Shown here in pieces: positions 37,490 through 45,470 of a stretch of 64,000 nt of DNA. The DNA is from Paenibacillus prosopidis (GTDB taxonomy: Bacteria; Bacillota; Bacilli; Paenibacillales; Paenibacillaceae), in assembly GCF_003337375.1 (NCBI RefSeq), contig NZ_QPJD01000002.1:62001-126000 (forward strand), given 5' to 3'. The first letter of the stretch is position 1. Every line of letters starts with the position of its first letter. The translations under genes were made by a program, and so were the position numbers. Below the pieces are notes generated by a model, which worked only from the letters and a program-made list of their open reading frames with translations, was not told the DNA's origin and made no database searches.

Positions 37490-38449
37490 CTAACGGACCG
37501 ATAAGCCGGCTTCCGCCGGCACGGCCGTTTGACGAATAATGTCTTCGATAACGGTATCCGCATAACCTGATGACCGCTGCATACCACGAATCGCAAGCCG
37601 GTGTGACAGGACAGGCTTTGCCATCGCCTTCACATCATCCGGCGTCACAAAATCGCGTCCACGAAGTATGGCATGTACCTGCGATGCGCGCAGCAGCGCT
37701 TGGCTGCCGCGCGGACTAACGCCAATAGACACCTCATCCCGCTTTCTCGTCTGCTCCACGATTTGCAGTAAATATTGAAGCACATCGTCTGTAACCGTTA
37801 CACCGGTGTAGGCTTGCTGAGCCTTCTGAATTACGTCGATGTCGGCAACGGGCTCGAGTGCTTCGAGCGGATCATTGTCTTTAAATCGTTTTAACAGCTG
37901 TAAGCCTTCTTCCGTTGACGGATAACCCATCTTAATTTTAAACAAGAAACGATCAAGCTGCGCTTCCGGCAGCGGGAAGGTCCCCTGATGCTCCACCGGA
38001 TTTTGCGTTGCAATGACCATGAACGGACGGCCAAGCCATTTCGTCTCGCCATCTATACTAATTTGCCGCTCCTCCATGCACTCGAGCAAGCTCGATTGCG
38101 TACGCGGCGTTGCCCGGTTAATTTCATCGGCGAGCAGCAAATTTGTAAATAAAGGACCTGCACGAAACTCAAATTCACTTAGCTTCTGATTATAAAAGTG
38201 AATGCCGCTTAGGTCGGACGGCAGTAAATCCGGTGTAAACTGAATGCGCTTGAATTGAAGCGTAAGCGACCTCGCGAGCGATTTCGCCAGCAAGGTTTTT
38301 CCTGTACCGGGGACATCCTCCAGCAGCACATGTCCGGAAGTGATTAGACCGATTAACAATAAATCGACAACTTCCTCTTTTCCGACGATAACGTGTCCGA
38401 TATTCCGTTTTACTTGTTCGGCTAATTGCTTAACGGATTCAAATGACAT
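37490..38449 (-). CDS. MoxR-family AAA+ ATPase
   Basis: The 319-residue protein has all AAA+ motifs of the MoxR group. DVPGTGKTLLAKSLA is the Walker A, LLLADEINRATPRTQ the Walker B, and GVSPRGSQAL a sensor 2 region. MoxR ATPases act as chaperones for protein-complex or metal-centre assembly. It precedes DUF58 and DUF4129 in the usual order. It has a 17-base gap to the YdjC-like gene upstream. Confidence 0.92.
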   Translation of the reverse strand: MSFESVKQLAEQVKRNIGHVIVGKEEVVDLLLIGLITSGHVLLEDVPGTGKTLLAKSLARSLTLQFKRIQFTPDLLPSDLSGIHFYNQKLSEFEFRAGPLFTNLLLADEINRATPRTQSSLLECMEERQISIDGETKWLGRPFMVIATQNPVEHQGTFPLPEAQLDRFLFKIKMGYPSTEEGLQLLKRFKDNDPLEALEPVADIDVIQKAQQAYTGVTVTDDVLQYLLQIVEQTRKRDEVSIGVSPRGSQALLRASQVHAILRGRDFVTPDDVKAMAKPVLSHRLAIRGMQRSSGYADTVIEDIIRQTAVPAEAGLSVR

Positions 38450-38466
38450 AAGTGCAGCTCCTTTGT

Positions 38467-39390
38467 TTAACTCATATAGTTGCTGCGGTCACGCTGCAGC
38501 TTTTGCAGCTCGCGCCAGCGGATAATGCGGATTCCTTCCTCCTGCAGCGTCTTCTGGATGTCCGCATCCCTGAACAGTTCCAGCTCCATTCCCCGCTTTT
38601 CCGGCTGACCGTGAAAGGCTGTCAGCTCTTCTGTTACGAGAGACGGGTGTATGATAAGCTCCGTTACGCCAGGATGCAAGCCTTTCAATAACAGCTGCAT
38701 GTTCGTTTTAAGAGATTCAAAAGTTTCGCCATCCTGCAGCTGAAATGGGAGTCCCACCAAATAATCAAGGATAACTACACCCTTCGCATCGGCCAGCTGT
38801 GCGACCTGCTTTGCTTGTTCAGCAAGCTCAGGCGGGGCAATTTGCCCGTTTTCCTGAAGCAAATAACGCGGCAAACGAAAAGGAAGTCCGTAGGAAGCGC
38901 ATACATCTAATACAGCAGGCAAGAAGTTGCGTCCGGTCGCCAAGCCGTACAAGCTGCCCATGTGATTATCCGCATGGGTCGGCTTCATTCCCATTGCCAG
39001 TGCCATTTCAATTTGAGCAATCAATTCGTCTCTAACCTGATCAGCATCCGCTTGCTGTTCGAACGTTTTTGAATCCTTCGGGAAATAGCCTTCATTCGTG
39101 ACGAGAGAAGCGGTGCTGCCCTTACGATTTACTGGGCCCCAGCGATAGAAATCCCATTCACTCGTAAAGGTCAAATGGATACCAACGTCAATTTGCGGAT
39201 GCCTCGCGCTCCAAAGCGCTGCTTCTCTCGCCCAGCCGCAAGGCATCATCAAAGTCGCCGAACTAACTATGTTATCGAGAAGAAGCTGTTGGATGCCGCT
39301 ATTAACGGAATGACATAATCCGAAATCGTCTGCATTTATAAGAAGAAGCCGTTCCTTTTCACCATAGCCTAGCGCCTTTGCCAAACTCAT
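38467..39390 (-). CDS. YdjC/ChbG-family carbohydrate deacetylase
   Basis: The 307-residue protein belongs to the YdjC group of metal-dependent deacetylases acting on chitin-type or other N-acetylated oligosaccharides. LLLINADDFGLCHSVNSGI near the N-terminus holds the Asp-Asp of the metal site, and VGIHLTFTSEWD and THADNHMGSLYG contain the His ligands. The ATG at 39390 overlaps the stop of the kinase upstream (ATGA). The sugar substrate is unknown. Confidence 0.85.
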   Translation of the reverse strand: MSLAKALGYGEKERLLLINADDFGLCHSVNSGIQQLLLDNIVSSATLMMPCGWAREAALWSARHPQIDVGIHLTFTSEWDFYRWGPVNRKGSTASLVTNEGYFPKDSKTFEQQADADQVRDELIAQIEMALAMGMKPTHADNHMGSLYGLATGRNFLPAVLDVCASYGLPFRLPRYLLQENGQIAPPELAEQAKQVAQLADAKGVVILDYLVGLPFQLQDGETFESLKTNMQLLLKGLHPGVTELIIHPSLVTEELTAFHGQPEKRGMELELFRDADIQKTLQEEGIRIIRWRELQKLQRDRSNYMS

Positions 39391-40370
39391 ACCTTCACAT
39401 CCTCCCAATGTTCGTTAAGCCATTTACAACCGAATGCCGACTGGTCGATAATACCGCAAAGCACATCCTCGCCGTCCAAGCCGTCTCTGAAGCGCGAAGC
39501 AAAATGAAGCGCAACGTCAAGCAGCCTTAGTTTCATTAATGACGGCAGCTTTTCAAGCTCCTGCTCGGTTAATTGAAACGATTGCCGGTAACCTTCGAGC
39601 AGCAGTTTCACATTTGCAATACATAAAGGATCATCAGACTTAATCAGATCAACGGCAATGACAGCCAGTTCCATTGCTCTCACATCGACCGTGCTGAACT
39701 CGAAATCAAGCACTCCGATAATCTTTTCACCCTGTGAGACCGTATTGTTAAAAACAAGATCGCCATGAATCCACTGCTGAGGCAAGCGGGCTATTGCATC
39801 ATACTCTCCCTTCAGGTTTTGCCGCTCCTCCTGCAGCTCTATTAAGCTGCTTCGTCTTGCCGCAAGTGAAGGAGAACGCTCCGCCATTCCTAAGAATGTA
39901 GTTCCATCCATGGACATATACGTACCCTCAAGCGAGAAGTAAGGACTATACAAAGGCTTCTGAATCGGCTCTATTTCGCTTAAAGCAATGGTCAGCAATG
40001 CTGCTGTCTTGCCTAAGGCTGATATATGTGCCGCATTTGCAGCGCTTAGTCTGTCACCGTCAATATAATGGAATAAGGCGGATAAAGTGCCGTCATTCGC
40101 TATACATACTGTATCTCCTTGTTTATTGCGAACAGGGACGGGCACTTGAAACGGGAGCTCCTGCTTTTGCAGTTCCGCCAGCACCTCATGCTCCAGCCTC
40201 ACAATATTAGCATCCTTATGATTATTATAAATACGAAGCACATACCGTTTCATACCTGAGGAAATCATACGAGTCGTATTATTCATGCCGCTTTCCCGAT
40301 GCTCTACTTCGCAAGGCGCTTGAAATGCATATTGTTCCAAAAACGCTGTAAAATCTATGGTGTCATTCAA
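39387..40370 (-). CDS. APH-type phosphotransferase
   Basis: The 327-residue protein is a kinase-like phosphotransferase of the APH/choline kinase fold. QWIHGDLVFNNTVSQ is the catalytic loop and GVLDFEFSTVDVRAMELA the metal-binding Asp with its helix. Such proteins phosphorylate small molecules such as homoserine, choline or aminoglycosides; the substrate here is not evident. The gene sits between the MOSC gene (two-base gap) and the YdjC gene (overlap) in the same operon. Confidence 0.8.
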   Translation of the reverse strand: MNDTIDFTAFLEQYAFQAPCEVEHRESGMNNTTRMISSGMKRYVLRIYNNHKDANIVRLEHEVLAELQKQELPFQVPVPVRNKQGDTVCIANDGTLSALFHYIDGDRLSAANAAHISALGKTAALLTIALSEIEPIQKPLYSPYFSLEGTYMSMDGTTFLGMAERSPSLAARRSSLIELQEERQNLKGEYDAIARLPQQWIHGDLVFNNTVSQGEKIIGVLDFEFSTVDVRAMELAVIAVDLIKSDDPLCIANVKLLLEGYRQSFQLTEQELEKLPSLMKLRLLDVALHFASRFRDGLDGEDVLCGIIDQSAFGCKWLNEHWEDVKV

Positions 40371-40372
40371 TC

Positions 40373-41056
40373 CTATAAGCCCCCTTGCCCTTCCTGAAGC
40401 AGCTTCTTCAAGCGTCCGCCCAGCTGATCCTGCCAGCTCTTGGCAAGCTCCTGCACGGCAAGAAGCTCCCGTATGCCTTGAATGTCATCCTTATCGGTAT
40501 ACATGATGCGATTGGCTTCCATAATTGTCTTTCGTGCGGGATGCCTTTGTGTAACAGCGAACTCTAACCCCGCTCTCACGACGCCTTCCCGAAGCACCCG
40601 AAAATAAAACCCGGTATACCCCTGCTTCTGGACAAGTTCCGGCAATTCCGGCAGCTGATGCCGAAGACCGAGCTTATAGCAAGGCTGACGCGGCTGGCTT
40701 ACTTGTAATCTAATTTCACCCGCTTCGACAATATCACCAATGCATAAGTCATTCTCCGACCAATCCGACAGTGTGAAATTTTCTCCGAATGCACCATATT
40801 CAAACGGTCTGTGAAACAACTCCCGCCAATGGGAATAGCGCTGTTCGAAATAGACGCAAACCGCTTTATCGGCACCTCCGTGATGAACGGTATCCCCTTG
40901 CCCGTCACCCTGCAGCCCGGTAAAGCTAAGCGAATGAGCATGCTGCGAGGATTTCTTAAAGATGCCTGAAAAAACTTCTTTAGAACCATGGGCGACGGCA
41001 ACAGGTTCACCTACGTTCAATGAAACAAGTCGCGCCGCCCCTATGTTATGTGCCAT
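40373..41056 (-). CDS. MOSC-domain protein
   Basis: The 227-residue protein is a YiiM-like MOSC-domain protein. HHGGADKAVCVYF and QPRQPCYKLGLRH, with the conserved Cys, are the two signature regions. MOSC proteins carry molybdenum- or sulfur-transfer functions; YiiM-type members detoxify N-hydroxylated compounds. It is the first gene of a six-gene operon down to 35014, with a sigma-A-like promoter upstream. Confidence 0.85.
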   Translation of the reverse strand: MAHNIGAARLVSLNVGEPVAVAHGSKEVFSGIFKKSSQHAHSLSFTGLQGDGQGDTVHHGGADKAVCVYFEQRYSHWRELFHRPFEYGAFGENFTLSDWSENDLCIGDIVEAGEIRLQVSQPRQPCYKLGLRHQLPELPELVQKQGYTGFYFRVLREGVVRAGLEFAVTQRHPARKTIMEANRIMYTDKDDIQGIRELLAVQELAKSWQDQLGGRLKKLLQEGQGGL

Positions 41057-41093
41057 TTGGATTTCTCCTTCTATTTTTATCCCTTATGTAAAT

Positions 41094-41123
41094 ATTATAA
41101 TCTTGATAGGGAGAAGTTGGCAA
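41094..41123 (-). promoter_or_regulatory. Sigma-A promoter of the MOSC operon
   Basis: On the minus strand TTGCCA, 18 bases, then TATAAT lies about 40 bases upstream of the MOSC ATG. It would drive the operon 41056-35014. The rest of 41124-41345 shows no gene. Confidence 0.6.
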
Positions 41124-41345
41124 AGAGATATAACTCCATTAAAGTTTAATGTAGTTAATTTAAATGGCCGTCCGATGTTTCAAGGCCCATAATTAGACAC
41201 CAAGTTCCACGACTTGTCGAAAATATTTCTTTTGTGTAAGTTATTGCGTTTCCCCGGGAAATTTTTTCGGAATAGTTAGAATATTTCCTCATATTGAACG
41301 GGCTTCATTTCCCGCAGTGACGCTGCCCATTCCACCTCCGAGCCG

Positions 41346-41377
41346 AAAAAAAGCTTCACACCTTACGGTGCGAAGCT
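41346..41377 (-). terminator. Terminator of the receiver gene
   Basis: On the minus strand AGCTTCGCACC and GGTGTGAAGCT form a stem with a GTAA loop, followed by a T run. Confidence 0.85.
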
Positions 41378-41390
41378 AATGCCTTATCTT

Positions 41391-41990
41391 CTATTTCGGC
41401 AGTACAGGACGCTGTTGGAGCACTTTTAGCACATCCTCTTTCAATTCATCAATATCAAACGGCTTAGTCAAAAACTTAGTTACACCGAGACGTACTGCCT
41501 CTTCCATCTTTGCCGGCTCTGCGTAAGCGGAAATGAGAATAACCGGCACCGCTTGCGATTTTTCCCGAATAGCCCGAAGCACCTCGATCCCGTCCATTTC
41601 GGGTAACTTCAAATCAAGAAGCACGCAATCAAAATCGTTATTCTTAAGATGCTCCAGAGCTGCATATCCATGCTCGGCCAGATATACGTCAGCGCCTTCC
41701 GCGCGAAACAATTCCGAGAGCAGCATCCGTATGGAAGGCTGGTCGTCCACTATTAATATTCCGGCGCTTATTCCGGTTTTTCTCGTCACTGTATTAGTGA
41801 CTTGTTTGGTTTCTTGTTTCGTACGGGTGGATATTGAATTAAACGTTATTGGATTCGAAGATACAGAATGCGCCAACACGGTTGATGCTTTCAAGCGCTG
41901 TTGTTCTTTGTCAGATTTACGTTGATGGTACACGACGAACGACACGGCGGCAAGCAAAGCTACTGCAACGAGGATTAGATAATAAGTCAT
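41391..41990 (-). CDS. Membrane-anchored response-regulator receiver protein
   Basis: The 199-residue protein has an N-terminal transmembrane helix (YYLILVAVALLAAVSFVVY, residues 3-21), a linker of about 50 residues and a receiver domain. LIVDDQPSIRMLLSE contains the acidic pair, CVLLDLKLPEMDG the phosphoacceptor Asp, and FLTKPFDIDEL the conserved Lys. There is no output domain, so it resembles Spo0F tethered to the membrane. No cognate kinase is nearby. It has its own terminator and appears to be transcribed alone. Confidence 0.85.
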   Translation of the reverse strand: MTYYLILVAVALLAAVSFVVYHQRKSDKEQQRLKASTVLAHSVSSNPITFNSISTRTKQETKQVTNTVTRKTGISAGILIVDDQPSIRMLLSELFRAEGADVYLAEHGYAALEHLKNNDFDCVLLDLKLPEMDGIEVLRAIREKSQAVPVILISAYAEPAKMEEAVRLGVTKFLTKPFDIDELKEDVLKVLQQRPVLPK

Positions 41991-42054
41991 AGTGTCGTCT
42001 CCTTAAAGATTACGGCAGTAACGCCACATCGTGAAAATAAGCTTAGGAATAGTT

Positions 42055-42666
42055 CTAGTCGTTAACGATCATCGGTCCGAGCGGACCTTCATCATTAATA
42101 ATATCTTGAAGCTCGTATACGGAAATCGGAAAATAGAGAAAACCGAACACATACGCTGCAAGTTCATAAAGCTGAAAATAAATGACGAGCGCCCGATCCG
42201 CTACATAATAGTCTTGATCGGGCCGGATCGCCTTAAACGGCTCGAGAGTATCAATCGCCCTCGCTTGAATTTGTGCGCTCACGATGGCGCTTATCCTTTT
42301 CACATAATCGCTTCCCGGCTTAAACAATTGCGCCAAGGTATAGGTTTGGCCCGTCGATTGTTTAAACGTAAGGGATTCCTGCAAGGTTAAACCATGAGCT
42401 CCGCCGGTATATGCATAATTAAACAACGATAAGCTAAGATAGTCCTTCTCGTTCGTCTTTAGCTCGTAATAACCTAACATCTGCGCTCTCGGATCGTCTA
42501 AGGAGCCCTGATTATTTACGAGCTTCTGAACCGTTTGGCGGATCGTCTCATTTATTTTCTTATCAGCGGCGTCGCTTTGTCCACCGCTCACGTGAGGCAC
42601 CGCCAGTTCAGCTTTCGGAAATGCGGCCTTAGCAGTTTGAACAATTACAGGCGACTGAAATGACAT
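42055..42666 (-). CDS. DUF3298-domain protein
   Basis: The 203-residue protein matches the DUF3298/DUF4163 type, also seen on RsiV-like and PdaC-like proteins. YTGGAHGLTLQESLTF is a typical stretch, as are the LAQLFKPGSDYVKRI helix and VYFQLYELAAYVFG-like region. It has no signal peptide, so it is probably cytoplasmic. Its function is not known. It follows the GNAT gene after 15 bases. Confidence 0.65.
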   Translation of the reverse strand: MSFQSPVIVQTAKAAFPKAELAVPHVSGGQSDAADKKINETIRQTVQKLVNNQGSLDDPRAQMLGYYELKTNEKDYLSLSLFNYAYTGGAHGLTLQESLTFKQSTGQTYTLAQLFKPGSDYVKRISAIVSAQIQARAIDTLEPFKAIRPDQDYYVADRALVIYFQLYELAAYVFGFLYFPISVYELQDIINDEGPLGPMIVND

Positions 42667-42681
42667 GTTGAAGACACCTTC

Positions 42682-43194
42682 CTATTCGGTAAGATGCTTC
42701 ATTGTATGCAGTGTGCGGCTCATCTCATACCAGACGATTCCACCGTGCGTCGATGCTGATACACCGAGCAGTTTGAATTGCTCCACTTCGTAGAAAGGAA
42801 TGAGATGCCTCTCACACATTAAAATAATTGTTTCAATACCGTTAGCCTCACACGTCATTATTAGCTTGCGCAGCAATTGGGCTCCGACACCTTGCCGGCG
42901 ATGCTTCTGATCAACCGCAACGGTAAGAACACAGAAATTGCTTCCGTCCTTACTGTCCGGCTGATCTCCCTTCATATCATCGCCGCATGCTTTCTGAGAT
43001 GTCAGTACACCGTTCGTTATTCCAATCAGCTCTGAGCCCAGCCATGCAGACCAGAAAAATGGCCGATAATTCCTATAGCGAAAATAAAAGCCGCTAAGCG
43101 TTGCCGCAGCTTCCGGGGCATAGCATTTCTGCTCCAGCAGGATGGCCGACTCCAGCTCGGACTCTGTAATCAAGCGCAGCTCTATTCCGCTCAC
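42682..43194 (-). CDS. GNAT-family N-acetyltransferase
   Basis: The 170-residue protein has a GNAT fold. VAVDQKHRRQGVGAQLLRKL is the acetyl-CoA binding motif (R/Q-x-x-G-x-G/A), and FYEVEQFKLLG is the following strand. The acceptor is unknown. Its start overlaps the end of the ABC-ATPase gene by four bases. Confidence 0.85.
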   Translation of the reverse strand: MSGIELRLITESELESAILLEQKCYAPEAAATLSGFYFRYRNYRPFFWSAWLGSELIGITNGVLTSQKACGDDMKGDQPDSKDGSNFCVLTVAVDQKHRRQGVGAQLLRKLIMTCEANGIETIILMCERHLIPFYEVEQFKLLGVSASTHGGIVWYEMSRTLHTMKHLTE

Positions 43195-43916
43195 AGAAGC
43201 GACTTCTCCCGCTCCGTTAATCGCCTTCCCCTTACATCCAGCACTAACTTGCCATTATTCAGCCCAAGTATCCGATCTGCGAACCGTTCAGCCCAATCGC
43301 CTTGATGCATCACTGCGATTACGATAACGCCTTGATCGCGGCAGAGCGCTTTCAAATCGGTTAGCACTTGATCTGCCGTATGCGGATCAAGCCCGGATAC
43401 CGGTTCGTCAGCCGCTATCACTTTTGCGCCATGCACGAGTGCTCTTGCAATCGCCATTCTCTGCCGCTCGCCGCCGCTTAGTGTGCTGGCCTTCTGATGC
43501 GCTTTATCTAGAAGACCCCGTTTTTCAATCATATCCATGGCGCCCATATAATCATCGCTCCGTACCATGCCTGTCCATCTGCGCCAAGCCGGAGTTTGGG
43601 TTACGGAACCGATAATGACGTTTTTTAAGCTGGTCTTGTTCGGGAACAGAAATGGCTTTTCTTCCACATAAGCAACCTCGCGTTTTACTTTCAGCTTTCC
43701 TGGCAGACCCTCCTTAAAAACGTCCTTTCCTTCGAATTGGTAGGTGCCTGAGCTCCATTTTTCCTGAAGAGCAATGCAGCGAAGCAGCATCGACTTCCCG
43801 CTTCCGCTGTCTCCTTTTATTGCGATAAAGTCACCGGGGTAGGCCTCAAAGCTAATATCGTCGAGCACCTTTGGTCCTCCGGGAATTCGTTTAGTAAGAC
43901 CCTTTATTCTAATCAT
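43191..43916 (-). CDS. ABC transporter ATP-binding protein
   Basis: The 241-residue protein is a stand-alone ABC ATPase. GDSGSGKSMLLRC is the Walker A, LSGGERQRMAIARALV the signature, and VIAADEPVSGLD the Walker B. The sequence is of the PhnC/phosphonate-importer type, but no permease or binding protein is seen. The ATG at 43916 has GAAGGAG eight bases upstream. It is divergent from the LexA-box gene at 44075. Confidence 0.85.
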   Translation of the reverse strand: MIRIKGLTKRIPGGPKVLDDISFEAYPGDFIAIKGDSGSGKSMLLRCIALQEKWSSGTYQFEGKDVFKEGLPGKLKVKREVAYVEEKPFLFPNKTSLKNVIIGSVTQTPAWRRWTGMVRSDDYMGAMDMIEKRGLLDKAHQKASTLSGGERQRMAIARALVHGAKVIAADEPVSGLDPHTADQVLTDLKALCRDQGVIVIAVMHQGDWAERFADRILGLNNGKLVLDVRGRRLTEREKSLL

Positions 43917-43982
43917 TTTCCGCGCTCCTTCTGTTAGCAGCAATCGCATCTATGAATCTAGTTTACGGTAAACAAAAAACAG

Positions 43983-44032
43983 TTTCCACACGAACAAATG
44001 TTTGGTATAATAAAAATAAGAACAAGTGTTCC
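43983..44032 (+). promoter_or_regulatory. Promoter with two LexA (SOS) boxes
   Basis: CGAACAAATGTTTG at 43991-44004 matches the Gram-positive LexA consensus CGAACRNRYGTTYG at every position. A second site, AGAACAAGTGTTCC at 44019-44032, differs at the two outermost bases. A -10 TATAAT at 44006-44011 sits between them, with a weak -35 TTTCCA at 43983-43988 and a spacing of 17. The arrangement predicts tight LexA repression of the gene at 44075. Confidence 0.8.
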
Positions 44033-44074
44033 ATTGATCGACGAATTCAAAATTTTGAAGGAGGCCTGATCACC

Positions 44075-44299
44075 ATGAAAAACATCTGCGAAAATTTCCG
44101 TTATGTAGAGAAAGTACGTCCTTATCGAGACTTAACCTTTAAGTTTTACGCCGATGGACGGCTTGTCATTATCGACAATGTTGCAGAGGAGGTGATCACC
44201 CCGAAGGATTTGAAGGGAGACAGCAAGGACTTTTACGTTCGTAGGAGAATCGCATTTATAAAAAACCAATTAGCCGCGTCGCAGCTTAAATATGCTTGA
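44075..44299 (+). CDS. Small SOS-controlled protein of unknown function
   Basis: The 74-residue protein starts MKNICENFRYVEKV and has FKFYADGRLVIIDNV and FYVRRRIAFIKNQLA. The family is not recognised. It is moderately basic and has no signal peptide or membrane segment. The start is fixed by GGAGG ten bases upstream. Two LexA boxes lie about 45-85 bases before it, so it should be made on DNA damage. Its small size would fit an SOS cell-division inhibitor or a regulator, but nothing in its sequence proves this. Confidence 0.65.
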   Translation: MKNICENFRYVEKVRPYRDLTFKFYADGRLVIIDNVAEEVITPKDLKGDSKDFYVRRRIAFIKNQLAASQLKYA

Positions 44300-44310
44300 C
44301 TTAACGTAAC

Positions 44311-44337
44311 AGGAGGGGCAAAGAATCTGCCTCTCCT
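44311..44337 (+). terminator. Terminator of the SOS gene
   Basis: AGGAGGGGCA and TGCCTCTCCT pair with one mismatch and are followed by TTCC. It starts 11 bases after the stop codon. Confidence 0.65.
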
Positions 44338-44361
44338 TTCCGTTAGCCTTTGATCTCAGCA

Positions 44362-44499
44362 CTAAGGCAGTTGTTTATTAATCTTGTTTAAACTCGATGG
44401 GCGTCTGGCGAATTTGTCCATTTTCAGCGAAATCGACTTATCGCGGACACTGGAATGGTTTTGTTGGTTTTCCGTTTTATTGCTTTTGTTAAATGGCAT
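44362..44499 (-). CDS. 45-residue small protein
   Basis: A strong ribosome binding site (GGAGGTGA) lies seven bases upstream of the ATG at 44499. The frame reads MPFNKSNKTENQQNHSSVRD and ends in NKINKQLP. It is rich in Asn, Lys, Gln and Ser and is probably disordered. Spore proteins of this kind are common in Bacillales but I cannot match it to one. The ribosome binding site and intact frame are the only evidence. Confidence 0.55.
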   Translation of the reverse strand: MPFNKSNKTENQQNHSSVRDKSISLKMDKFARRPSSLNKINKQLP

Positions 44500-44647
44500 A
44501 CGAATATCACCTCCACTATCATTATGCGGATTTAATTGGATAAGTATGTAAAATACTCTTCATCTCCCGTTCGTTTAATTGACGGAGCACCTCCATTTGC
44601 GGTAGATTGATCATACAGTTTCAAGTTGCGCAAAGGAGACAGTTTAG

Positions 44648-45382
44648 ATGAAGCAGCAGATCATGTTTGACTTAGACGATACACTAATCCACTGCAATAA
44701 ATATTTTTACATGGTTATTGATCAGTTCATCGATGCCATGTCGACTTGGTTTGCCGGTTACAGTCTCGTTACGGTTCAAGCAATTCGGGATAAACAAATG
44801 GAGATCGATATTGCTGGCGTTGCTGTGTTCGGCTTTAAAAGCGAGCATTTCCCCCAATCATTCGTCGATACCTATATCCATTTCTCCCATTTAACCGGTC
44901 GCAAGCGTTCCGTTAATGAAGAAAACCTGTTATGGAAGCTTGGTTTGAGCGTTTACGAGCACGAAACTGAACCTTACCCGAATATGGAGCAAACGCTATT
45001 CACGCTTGCCGATGCTGGTCATGAGCTGCATTTATATACGGGCGGAGAACTGCTTATTCAACGTCGCAAGATCGAAAGTCTGCAATTAGAGCGTTATTTT
45101 GACTCCCGCATCTATATCCGGCGCTTGAAGAACAGCGACGCCTTGGAAAATATTTTAACAACCGGCGTTTTCGATCGCAGCAGCACGTGGATGATCGGTA
45201 ATTCCATTCGTACCGATGTCGTACCTGCCTTAACGGCTGGTATCCACGCCATTCATATGCGCGCAGAGACCGAGTGGGAATATAATGTCGTTACTATTGA
45301 AGTAGAGCCGAAAGGCGCATTTCTTACATTAGATCACCTCAAGGATGTGCCGGATGCGATACATCGTTACGTGAATCAATAA
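44648..45382 (+). CDS. HAD-superfamily hydrolase
   Basis: The 244-residue protein has the HAD motifs. MFDLDDTLIHC holds the catalytic Asp pair, LYTGGELLIQRRK is the second motif, and TWMIGNSIRTDVVPAL contains the third and fourth, with the metal-binding Asp. A cap of about 70 residues lies after the first motif. The substrate is unknown. A GCAAAGGAGA site lies just upstream. Confidence 0.8.
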   Translation: MKQQIMFDLDDTLIHCNKYFYMVIDQFIDAMSTWFAGYSLVTVQAIRDKQMEIDIAGVAVFGFKSEHFPQSFVDTYIHFSHLTGRKRSVNEENLLWKLGLSVYEHETEPYPNMEQTLFTLADAGHELHLYTGGELLIQRRKIESLQLERYFDSRIYIRRLKNSDALENILTTGVFDRSSTWMIGNSIRTDVVPALTAGIHAIHMRAETEWEYNVVTIEVEPKGAFLTLDHLKDVPDAIHRYVNQ

Positions 45383-45397
45383 GCTGCCCTTGACGAT

Positions 45398-45452
45398 ACA
45401 AATAGACCCGAGTCTGCCTCATTGGATATGAAGCATACTTGGGTCTATTTGT
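45398..45452. terminator. Bidirectional terminator between HAD gene and topB
   Basis: ACAAATAGACCC and GGGTCTATTTGT form a perfect 12-base stem around a longer loop. Confidence 0.85.
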
Positions 45453-45470
45453 TTTATAACGAGCTAGCCA

